From DAIPJH01 sp036770365 (GTDB lineage Bacteria > Pseudomonadota > Alphaproteobacteria > Rickettsiales > UBA998), in contig DAIPJH010000008.1 in the NCBI GenBank assembly GCA_036770365.1, positions 45,115-109,114 on the forward strand: a stretch of DNA of 64,000 nucleotides, given 5' to 3'. The notes under the pieces are model-generated. The model was not told the origin of the DNA. It saw only the letters and a list, made by a program, of their open reading frames with translations, and did not search any database. A program made the position numbers and the translations under genes. Of the stretch, positions 26,573-35,150 are shown one piece after another. Within the stretch, counting starts at the first letter, position 1, and each line of letters opens with the position of its first letter.

Positions 26573-28075
26573 TTACGCGACCTTATCGGCCTGTTCTTCT
26601 ATCTGTACTTTGTCTGCCTTGATGTATTTTGCATACAAAGCCTTATACGCACTATGTTGTTGTTCTTTAGTGTAATACAAAGCCACACGCTGACGCATCG
26701 CTGCCGAGCAATCAGCATAATGATGACGATCTGTCAATAAACGTAAAATCGCGTCCGCCGACACGGCAGGATTGGAAAGTGCAACTACCTCACCACCCGC
26801 ACCCAAACGAGGACTTTCAGAAGGGTGACCATACAGCATTTCTGAACATGCGCCCACATTGGTCGACACACACGGAATACCAGCCGCACCCGCTTCCAAG
26901 ATCACCAACGGCTGTGCTTCAGAAATAGATGTGATCACAATCACATCTATTTCGCCAAGATAATCATCAATTTTGACCTGACCTGTAAATTCCACTGTAT
27001 CACCTAGCGAAAGATACTCGACCATATCACAACATTCTTGATAATATTTCTCATCTTCATCTGTTGGCCCCATCACCAACGCACGAATATCAGGCATATG
27101 CTCACGCAGCATCGCACAAGTACGAATAAAGCTTTTAATATCTTTGATTGGCACAACGCGACCAATCAGCGCAATGGTCGGACGCTCATGATCTTTCGGA
27201 CGAATTGAACTAAAACGCTGCACATCAACGCCGTTAGGAATCACGCGCATCTTCGCAAGATCCGCTCCATCAATCAACTGCGCTGCCTGATTACCTTCGT
27301 ATAATGTCAAAATTTCATCAGCAGCATGATAGGCTAGCAACGAATAGTTACTGAAAGTATCAATCCACAAATCACGAAGCGTACGACGACCAGACTCAAT
27401 ACTAAGGGAGCGCACGAAAGCATCTTCCAACCAGTCCGCAGACGCAATCTCGATGCGACGTTCATTGGTATAAATACCATGTTCCGTCAAGATCACAGGA
27501 CGACCTGTTTCAACCTTCGCACGTGCAGCAAGAAGCCCCGCATAACCTGTACTCAGTGCATGGTAAGACTTTGCCTTTGGTAATTCAAATTGCATTACCG
27601 AGAACAAGCTTCCAGCAATCGCACGCCATGACCAAAAGTAATCAAGGAAAGAATTATCTTCAAAACTCTCTTCATACATTTCTGTAAGTAATGCAAATGC
27701 CGCCTCAGAATCCATCAAATCCGCTTCTGTCAATTTAAAAGCACGGCTATTCAACAAGCTCTGTACCTGACGCAGATCATCAAGGCTCGCGGTTTTTACC
27801 GTAAGGTTGGTCAATGCCTCTTTAAAATCACGTACACTAACATTGTGCGCCCCCCCTGAAGGTAAACGCTGCAAACGCAAATCTGTCACTCCAATCACGT
27901 TAGGAGGTAGATCGTACTTCAACACCACCTCGCTCTCTTTTGGCAAAATAGAGACAATATGGAAATTAAGGTGCGATTGGCGACCAATCAACTCATGCGT
28001 CCATGTGGAAACTCCACCCGCAACATACGGGTAAGTACCTTCTAAAATCAAACATACATCTGCTATGCGAGTCAT
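26573..28075 (-). CDS. pelF: Pel glycosyltransferase PelF
   Basis: Cytosolic family 4 glycosyltransferase of 500 residues that polymerises Pel from UDP-N-acetyl sugars. The N-terminal EGTYPYVAGGVSTWTHELI is the PelF hallmark, and the nucleotide-sugar site is ITSISEAQPLVILEAGAAGIP with the E-x7-E motif. The ATG at 28075 overlaps the pelE stop (ATGA); an upstream ATG in frame lies inside pelE and is rejected. Forms the inner-membrane synthase with PelD, PelE and PelG. Confidence 0.95.
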   Translation of the reverse strand: MTRIADVCLILEGTYPYVAGGVSTWTHELIGRQSHLNFHIVSILPKESEVVLKYDLPPNVIGVTDLRLQRLPSGGAHNVSVRDFKEALTNLTVKTASLDDLRQVQSLLNSRAFKLTEADLMDSEAAFALLTEMYEESFEDNSFLDYFWSWRAIAGSLFSVMQFELPKAKSYHALSTGYAGLLAARAKVETGRPVILTEHGIYTNERRIEIASADWLEDAFVRSLSIESGRRTLRDLWIDTFSNYSLLAYHAADEILTLYEGNQAAQLIDGADLAKMRVIPNGVDVQRFSSIRPKDHERPTIALIGRVVPIKDIKSFIRTCAMLREHMPDIRALVMGPTDEDEKYYQECCDMVEYLSLGDTVEFTGQVKIDDYLGEIDVIVITSISEAQPLVILEAGAAGIPCVSTNVGACSEMLYGHPSESPRLGAGGEVVALSNPAVSADAILRLLTDRHHYADCSAAMRQRVALYYTKEQQHSAYKALYAKYIKADKVQIEEQADKVA

Positions 28076-29214
28076 GCTGTTGCCTCCACGCTTTGAGTCG
28101 GTATGGACAATGCCGCACCCGCCCATAATTTTACACTGTCCGCAAGCTCTGGACGCGTTTCACGATACGGATCAAGTCGTGATAAGAAAGCACGCGCACG
28201 TACACGCAGTTCATCAAAACGTCCGCATGCGTAGAGTGCTTCAATAAACCATATTTGCAAAGAATCCGAACTATAACCATCATTAATGCAGCTTTGAAAC
28301 CAATCCGCAGATTCTGCGAACGCACCATCACGAAGGAGCAAACGACCTACGCGAATACGCGCACCAATGTCATTGGGCTTCATATCAAGATATTCACGGA
28401 AATGTTCTAGCGCACGACGACGATTCAAACGTTCGCGCTCATCATCCAAAATCCCCGTAAAGGCATAGTTATCATAATGTTCCGCCAGCGCAAGCTTCAC
28501 ATTAGGATCGCGTGGATAACGACGCGCCACATCAGCAATGCGCATCAAACGTTCCAAAAACTGGTTTTCAATACGCGCCACCGCCGTTGCCGCCTGCACG
28601 CGAATACTGTTGCTACTATCACTAAGTGCGCGATGGAACGCAGGGGCAAAACTTGGGTGAAACCGTGAGGTCATACGACTGATGGCCTCACGCTTTTGTG
28701 ACTCTGAACCAATCACCATCACATCTTGAAACGGTATCACGCTATATTCGGTAGCTGTATCATCACGACCAAACATAATATTATCGTAAATATCTTCAGG
28801 GCGAGTACGGTCAAAACGCGGAAAGATGGTCGCAAACCACTCAGCAAAGCTCTGTGCAATACGCAAATGCCAGAAATGCAACAACGTCGTAAGCAATGTA
28901 CCGCCAGCACCAAATACACCCAGCACAGCAGTTGTGATCCCCAAAAGAAGCATAAAGCGTGAGTCACGCCCAAGTTTTTTCAAACTCAAGGCAAAGAACA
29001 ACACAATAGCCACTAACAAAAGGTGGATAAGCACAGGGATCACTACAGGGGTATGTGTCCAAAACAACAACCATGTGTTAAATCCATGCGCAACCAATGC
29101 CAACGCAGAAACAATCAGCGAAATACCCGCACCAATTACTCCTGCACGACGCACATCATGCACATCAGGATCACGCAAATAGGCGTCGATAATATCATCC
29201 TTAATTTCTGCCAT
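28072..29214 (-). CDS. pelE: Pel inner-membrane scaffold PelE
   Basis: A 380-residue protein with N-terminal hydrophobic helices (about residues 22-105) and a cytosolic C-terminal TPR-like helical domain (for example EHFREYLDMKPNDIGARIRVGRLLL). In the Pel synthase PelE links PelD to PelF. Identification rests on the order D-E-F-G, on the layout of helices plus TPR, and on size. Its stop overlaps pelF. Confidence 0.85.
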   Translation of the reverse strand: MAEIKDDIIDAYLRDPDVHDVRRAGVIGAGISLIVSALALVAHGFNTWLLFWTHTPVVIPVLIHLLLVAIVLFFALSLKKLGRDSRFMLLLGITTAVLGVFGAGGTLLTTLLHFWHLRIAQSFAEWFATIFPRFDRTRPEDIYDNIMFGRDDTATEYSVIPFQDVMVIGSESQKREAISRMTSRFHPSFAPAFHRALSDSSNSIRVQAATAVARIENQFLERLMRIADVARRYPRDPNVKLALAEHYDNYAFTGILDDERERLNRRRALEHFREYLDMKPNDIGARIRVGRLLLRDGAFAESADWFQSCINDGYSSDSLQIWFIEALYACGRFDELRVRARAFLSRLDPYRETRPELADSVKLWAGAALSIPTQSVEATA

Positions 29215-29277
29215 GACCTTTATTACCTTATATTCTTTTTATTATGCTTGTTATATTTCAACTCATTAACAAAAACA

Positions 29278-30621
29278 TCATTTCTCATGCACCATATGAA
29301 TACTGAAAGCAAAACTAACGTTTTTAATATCGCGGTTTTTCTCAGCCAATGATTTTTCGATCTTTTCTTGCACAACACGCGCACCTTTTTTGTCGGTAGC
29401 AGGCAACACGATTGAATATTCTGAAGTGTTGTCTTGATAATCAAACGCCAAGTCAATCGAACGAAGCACCGCATTGACCGCATCAGACAAGCGACGCGCT
29501 GCTTTTCCACGCATATCAACATCTAATTTGTTAGCGTCCACCACGCGCACCACCACCATCGCCACATTAAAATCAAGACGTTTTGCAAGTGCGCTGATGT
29601 AATCTGTATGTCGCGTAAAATAGCTCGAAGTGAGCATGTTATGCTCAGGATTCATCAAACTTGATGCTTTCGCAGTTTGATATTTTCCAGCATTCACAAA
29701 CGCCATCCCAACCCATTCACAGATCGCACGGAACGCTTCAATCGTCGAAAGATTAAGATCAGAGAACGGTATTTTCTCTACTTTCAACATCCCAATAATT
29801 TCACCTGTTTCGGTATTCACCAAAGGTCCAGCCAGCACACCTTCACCCGCAAGCAAACGCTCATGCTCATCATTCGCGGCGCACAACACTTGTTTGCTAC
29901 CGACAATTTCACGGTAAATTTTACTATTTGTGCCGAAATCACGTTTATAATCATCCGTGGTTTCCCAGCCATACAAAATGGTGGAATCCAACCCTTGTGG
30001 CGACAACATGTAAATCGAGAATTTCTCAGGGTTCAAGATTGCACGTACCAATTCCTGAACACCGTTGAGTACGTCTTTAGGATCAAGTTTCTCAATCGCT
30101 TTTGCCGCGTGATATGTTTCAATGGTCGACTTGAACTGACCCGCGATGCGCAGCTCTAATTTTTGTTTATGATCACGCACCCATTCATAGCTCTCAGTAA
30201 TCTTTTCTTCGCGTTCATGCGCCAAAGCGAGTTCATTTCGAAGACGATCACGCTCACGAATATGGCGATTACGTAATTCACCAATACTCACCGCAGCCAC
30301 AACCCACAAGATAGGGCGAATTGACACCGAAAATAGATAGGCATACCAATCTTGATCCAAGGCCTGAAGCGGTAAGTTCCCTACTAAAAGCACCACGCTT
30401 GCGACAATCACAGCAAGCAACCCTTCTGCCGTGCCGTACTGCGCGCTCATCAACAACACCACAATCCAATAGGGATGCGGCTCAACATTCCAGAAACGAT
30501 GACCGTCCATGCCCATCATATCTGCCACCAACATAATAGCAAAAAAGAGCAGAATCTCTATCACAGCAGATGCACGAAGTCCTGCAATGCGATGTTCTTT
30601 GTCCTGAATATTATCTTCCAT
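29278..30621 (-). CDS. pelD: Pel c-di-GMP receptor PelD
   Basis: Inner-membrane receptor of 447 residues that binds c-di-GMP and switches on Pel synthesis. Helices lie in roughly residues 18-120, then a coiled coil, a GAF domain (about 170-310), and a degenerate GGDEF domain. The inhibitory-site motif RxxD is seen as RSID (Arg387-Asp390), followed by LAFDYQDNTSEYSIVLP where a cyclase would have the GGDEF loop, so ligand binding is kept and catalysis lost. That is the known state of Pseudomonas PelD. The gene follows pelB by 73 bases. Confidence 0.93.
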   Translation of the reverse strand: MEDNIQDKEHRIAGLRASAVIEILLFFAIMLVADMMGMDGHRFWNVEPHPYWIVVLLMSAQYGTAEGLLAVIVASVVLLVGNLPLQALDQDWYAYLFSVSIRPILWVVAAVSIGELRNRHIRERDRLRNELALAHEREEKITESYEWVRDHKQKLELRIAGQFKSTIETYHAAKAIEKLDPKDVLNGVQELVRAILNPEKFSIYMLSPQGLDSTILYGWETTDDYKRDFGTNSKIYREIVGSKQVLCAANDEHERLLAGEGVLAGPLVNTETGEIIGMLKVEKIPFSDLNLSTIEAFRAICEWVGMAFVNAGKYQTAKASSLMNPEHNMLTSSYFTRHTDYISALAKRLDFNVAMVVVRVVDANKLDVDMRGKAARRLSDAVNAVLRSIDLAFDYQDNTSEYSIVLPATDKKGARVVQEKIEKSLAEKNRDIKNVSFAFSIHMVHEK

Positions 30622-30694
30622 GATAGTGCCTCAGTTTGTTTCTTAAATGTTTATATTTGTTATTTTATTTACTTATATCTCGTTCGTCTGCTCA

Positions 30695-33600
30695 TTAGTA
30701 GCGGTACATCATATACGCGCCTACACTTGAAACATTTTGGTCCGTATTACCACTTCCCAAGCCATATGCTGCACGAAGCTGTGCTTCTAGCTCTTCGTTT
30801 ATCTCATGCGTCACACGCCCTTCTACCACAGGTCCACGACCACCAAAACGATCAAGCGCATAACCTGCCAACCACTCAAGATAAGTCAATTGATTTTCTT
30901 GGCTGCGATGTAAGTCTAAACGTCCCGCCAATGCCAAAGAATGTACCTCACGGGTTTTCACAGGAGTCATACGGAAAGGATCTCCATCTACGTCAACGCC
31001 GTCTTTATGATTGCTTTCATACTCACCATCAAAACCATAGACAATTGAAAGTTTATTCTTATCTAACAGCTCATAAGATGCAGTTGCTCCAACGGATGTG
31101 GTTCGTGCAACATCATTTTTCAGATCAGTATTATAACGGTTTAAACCGACTTCTGCCGTTATCAACAATTTGCTATTCAGACGCACTTCATGATCGATGG
31201 CAACACGATCACGATTCGCATAATCCACCACACTTTCCAGATAATCCATATAAGGACGACGGTATTCTAAACTACCACCTGTTGTACCGAGCGCATTGAC
31301 AAAGCTTGCATACACACCCGCGCCAATGGTTTTATTTGCACCGAAAAGAGAGCCTTTATAGGTTTGACCATTTTCTCTAAAGCGGCGAACAAACACTTCA
31401 CCTGTTTGACGATTACCTTTAAACTCTCCCAAACGGCCGTCAGCACGCTGAATGGTCTGAGAGCTGAAATGATCGTTCTTAAGCTCTGCCCCTACATCCC
31501 AACCATCAGACACCGTAGCAAAACCTGTTAATGTGCTGATATGCTCACTGTTACCACCAAGCTTACGCCATTCATGATCCAATTTGATATGCTGCGCATG
31601 CAAACGCTCAATGTCACGCTTCAATACGTCAATATCCTCGTTTTCTGGCGACATGGCTTGTGCTTCACGCAACAAACGAAGCGCACGCGCCCAACGACCA
31701 GAATAATTCTCTGCATTCGCCAAGAAGCCAAGATATTGCGCATCATCTTTGTAATCACCATAAATTGCATTCAAATTCTTCACTGCTTTTAATGGCTTAC
31801 CATCTTCTAGCTCCACACGGGCTTTCAACAATTCATAACGCAAACGCATCTGAGACGCTGCCGCAGAAGAACCTTTTGACGTATCGGGCTGCGGCACAAT
31901 GGTCAGTGAGCCATCACTACCACGCACGGCTTCGATCACATAATCATCCGTCACCGTCACCAAAGTACGATCAAACCCTTCTGTAACGAAGCCAATCCAT
32001 GGGTATTTTTTAGCCTCTAGCTCGGTCAAAGGTTGTTTTGGTTTATGTGCAGGATCAAATGCCAACAAAATTTCACGGCGATCTGCAATCACACGATATG
32101 CCGTATAGCCACGGGATGCCGCAAGACGAAGGGGTACTCCCTCCCCAGCTACAGGTGCGTAATTCACAGGTGTCGCAAGCATCGCACGAGCATGATCGTA
32201 ATCTTTAGTTTCAACCAATGTACTAATGTAGTCCGCACGGGTCAACGCATCCTCTGGATGTTGTTTAACAAGTGCTGCAAAGCCATCCTTCGATTCCTTT
32301 GCACTGCCAACGAACGCCAAAGACTGCCATTTTTTAGAAAGCATATCTGCGGTTGGTTTGCTTGCTGATTCGACACTACTAATCGCAAGACGATAATACT
32401 GCTTTGCTGATTCTTCACGATCTTCACGACGAAGAATCTCGGCATAGTCATAATAAGCATTGTACATCTCAGGTGAACCCATCAGATCTTTGGGCTTGCC
32501 TTTAAAATAGATGGTTAGATGTTTTTTAGCAGTAGAATAGTCCGCCACATTGAATGCCATTTCACCAATTTCACGATGTGCTTCTGCATCATCAGGAGTA
32601 AGCTCAATCACACGGCGGTATGCTGCGAGAGATTGAGCGTCCATATTATGATCGCGGGTAAAACGTGCAAAGCTGCGCAAATGCTCAACGGTATAGGGTG
32701 CATCCGAAATCTCACCACGCAATGTTTCCATATAATCATCGTGACCAAGCACATGCAGTGCCTGCATATACTGCTGCAAAATGCCAATGTCTTGCTTCGC
32801 CTCAGGATGATCACCCACCAAATTCACAATACCTTCAGAGCTTGCAAAGTCGCGTACATAAGCAAGCCACTGATCACGTACTGCACCTTGAGATGTAGTG
32901 GCTTTACCATAGATCCACGCCAATTGGTCTTGGGTTGGGCGAGGCCCCCATATGTAGAGTAATTGCTGCACATCTTCGCCATCTGCAGCACCGCGTTCCG
33001 CCATTTGCATAAACAAAGTCTGTGCATCATCACGATAACCTTTTTCTAACAGATGGAATGCGATCGCTCGTTTTTCTTTTAAAGCAACGCCTTTTTGATT
33101 CGCCACTTGTAACCAGAATTCTCGTGCCTGATCATGTAACCCTTGACGATCAAGGTTTTCAGCATACAGATATACCCATTTACCACCACGATGAAGTGCA
33201 TATTGACGTACATGAGGCATTGCCACATCAAGACGTCCCGCATCAATCAAAGCGTAAACAAGACTCATTTTCTGATTTTCGCTTACAGAAGGTGAAGCAA
33301 GGCGTTTTTCAGCAAATGCCCCCATCTCTTTGCGATATGCTTTGTCTTTCTTTGCCATTTCAACCAACGCGCCCATATAGGCGTCGGCATCTTCATCAGA
33401 CATCTCACCATTTTTTTGCATCAAGGCAAGGGCTTGATCAAATTTACCCAAGCGAATCAACGCATGTGCAAGGTAGGTTGTTGCATGTTCAGATTCTTTA
33501 CGATCTACCAACATTTGCGCGGCATCTGCCGCCATTGCATAATGTTTATTCTCAAATGCTAAGAAATAGACATCGGTCAACAAATTTGATGAAACAGAAT

Positions 33601-35089
33601 CAGGGTTTTTCTTAAACCATGTATTCACATCTACTGTTTTACCATTTGCCGCAGCTAAACGCACCCACGCCAATTCAACCTCTTGAGAATTATTCGTAGC
33701 ACGATTTTTTTCTACAAACACCAAACCATCTTGATACCGCTTCATCTCAAGATAGAGATTTGCGGCAGCTGCAACCTTCTGATCTGTCAATTTTTTATCA
33801 TTGATAAAAATATTCAAGAAACGATCTGCACACGCAGGCTTACTAGCGTACACACAGTTACGAGCAATCGTAAGCTGCTGCAATTCTGTTACTTTTTCAC
33901 CATTAACAAACTTATCAATAGACGCATCAACATCTTTTGCTTTGATCGCCAGATCCAATACAATCGCAAACAAAGGATGGGCGGCACGGTATTCACCTGC
34001 TCCCAAACGACTGCGTACAATTTCAAGCAATGCAGGACGCTTATTAGTATGCGCTAACTCAATCAAAGATATAGCCTGCATCTCATCCACATTCGCAGGC
34101 GTAATTTTGTTGGTCAACTGCGCCACGCGAGCTTCATCACCACGCTTGATTGCTAACACTAAGAAATTGTCAATCAGCTCATTAGGGAACGCATTTTGAT
34201 CATACAAACGACTTAAGATATCATAGGCTTTATCATCTTGACCAAATGCGAGGAAAAGCAGGACTTGTTCATGCAAAAGGTCTTTATCTTTGACCACAAC
34301 ATCGCCTAAACCATCCAGCATTTTTTGCGCGTATTTTGGCGACCCTTTAAAATGTAAGATACTGACTAAGCGTGCATTTTGAACATTGATCTCTTTGCTC
34401 TTTTCACGACCAAGACTCCAGCTCGATGCCTCTTTAAATGCGGCTTCGGTTTCACCCTTATCCATCAATAAACTCACCAACAACTCCTCAATATCGAAGG
34501 TCATACCCTTCACTTTTGATGTTTTGAAGGTTTGCAACGTTTTGATAGCCTCATCATATTTTTTATCCGCAGCAAGCATATTCGCCAAATCAAGGACTTG
34601 CTGTGGCTCAAGTGCTTCATTATTCTTAATAAGATCACGTAAAACTGCTGCTTGCTTCTCATGTTGACCATTAAAGCTATAAATATCTGCCAGCGTTTTC
34701 ATGGTTTCACGGTTATTGAGCATCTTATTAAGTTCTTCAAGATTACGAAGATAATCATCAGGACGCTGCGCATATTGATATAATGTACCAAGCTGTTTGC
34801 GCGCTTCAATATTCAATGGCTCTTTTGCGACAAACTTTTCCATCACCATGATGGCTTTATCCACTGAACCATGCTCCAAATAAAGCTTAACGAGTGGTGT
34901 CACCACATTAACGTTCACTTCACCCGCGTCTAACCGCTTGCGAAAATTAGCTTCCACTTCAGCATAACGGCTGTCAATCTGCTCTTTAAAAACAATAAGC
35001 GATACTTCTTTGTCATTGGGCATAAGGTAATAGCTTGCCGCCACACCGATCAGCACCAAAAGCAAGATCACAGGATATACTTTACGCAT
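30695..35089 (-). CDS. pelB: Pel outer-membrane export protein PelB
   Basis: Very large (1464 residues) periplasmic TPR scaffold and outer-membrane porin for Pel export. An N-terminal helix (VYPVILLLVLIGVAASYYL) anchors it in the inner membrane, a long array of TPR-like helices follows (to about residue 1050), and the last 280 or so residues have alternating aromatic beta-strands ending in YMMYRY, the usual signal of a beta-barrel. PelB in Pseudomonas aeruginosa is about 1190 residues, so this one has extra TPR units. The gene lies 61 bases after the pelA deacetylase gene. Confidence 0.93.
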   Translation of the reverse strand: MRKVYPVILLLVLIGVAASYYLMPNDKEVSLIVFKEQIDSRYAEVEANFRKRLDAGEVNVNVVTPLVKLYLEHGSVDKAIMVMEKFVAKEPLNIEARKQLGTLYQYAQRPDDYLRNLEELNKMLNNRETMKTLADIYSFNGQHEKQAAVLRDLIKNNEALEPQQVLDLANMLAADKKYDEAIKTLQTFKTSKVKGMTFDIEELLVSLLMDKGETEAAFKEASSWSLGREKSKEINVQNARLVSILHFKGSPKYAQKMLDGLGDVVVKDKDLLHEQVLLFLAFGQDDKAYDILSRLYDQNAFPNELIDNFLVLAIKRGDEARVAQLTNKITPANVDEMQAISLIELAHTNKRPALLEIVRSRLGAGEYRAAHPLFAIVLDLAIKAKDVDASIDKFVNGEKVTELQQLTIARNCVYASKPACADRFLNIFINDKKLTDQKVAAAANLYLEMKRYQDGLVFVEKNRATNNSQEVELAWVRLAAANGKTVDVNTWFKKNPDSVSSNLLTDVYFLAFENKHYAMAADAAQMLVDRKESEHATTYLAHALIRLGKFDQALALMQKNGEMSDEDADAYMGALVEMAKKDKAYRKEMGAFAEKRLASPSVSENQKMSLVYALIDAGRLDVAMPHVRQYALHRGGKWVYLYAENLDRQGLHDQAREFWLQVANQKGVALKEKRAIAFHLLEKGYRDDAQTLFMQMAERGAADGEDVQQLLYIWGPRPTQDQLAWIYGKATTSQGAVRDQWLAYVRDFASSEGIVNLVGDHPEAKQDIGILQQYMQALHVLGHDDYMETLRGEISDAPYTVEHLRSFARFTRDHNMDAQSLAAYRRVIELTPDDAEAHREIGEMAFNVADYSTAKKHLTIYFKGKPKDLMGSPEMYNAYYDYAEILRREDREESAKQYYRLAISSVESASKPTADMLSKKWQSLAFVGSAKESKDGFAALVKQHPEDALTRADYISTLVETKDYDHARAMLATPVNYAPVAGEGVPLRLAASRGYTAYRVIADRREILLAFDPAHKPKQPLTELEAKKYPWIGFVTEGFDRTLVTVTDDYVIEAVRGSDGSLTIVPQPDTSKGSSAAASQMRLRYELLKARVELEDGKPLKAVKNLNAIYGDYKDDAQYLGFLANAENYSGRWARALRLLREAQAMSPENEDIDVLKRDIERLHAQHIKLDHEWRKLGGNSEHISTLTGFATVSDGWDVGAELKNDHFSSQTIQRADGRLGEFKGNRQTGEVFVRRFRENGQTYKGSLFGANKTIGAGVYASFVNALGTTGGSLEYRRPYMDYLESVVDYANRDRVAIDHEVRLNSKLLITAEVGLNRYNTDLKNDVARTTSVGATASYELLDKNKLSIVYGFDGEYESNHKDGVDVDGDPFRMTPVKTREVHSLALAGRLDLHRSQENQLTYLEWLAGYALDRFGGRGPVVEGRVTHEINEELEAQLRAAYGLGSGNTDQNVSSVGAYMMYRY

Positions 35090-35150
35090 AGTGTTTGCTG
35101 CCTTTCACTTTTTTATCATCACATGCACTGCAACTTTACATGTGACCATT

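Noticed and set aside
30622..30694. A hidden pelC between pelB and pelD
   Set aside because: The gap of 73 bases is too short for a lipoprotein gene, and no lipobox is seen in overlapping frames.
30475..31299. Plus-strand open frame of 274 codons
   Set aside because: It lies opposite the beta-barrel end of pelB and the pelD start, has His/Leu-rich random composition and no recognisable domain.
33022..33615. Plus-strand open frame of 197 codons
   Set aside because: Antisense to the TPR part of pelB; His/Gln-rich shadow without a start signal.
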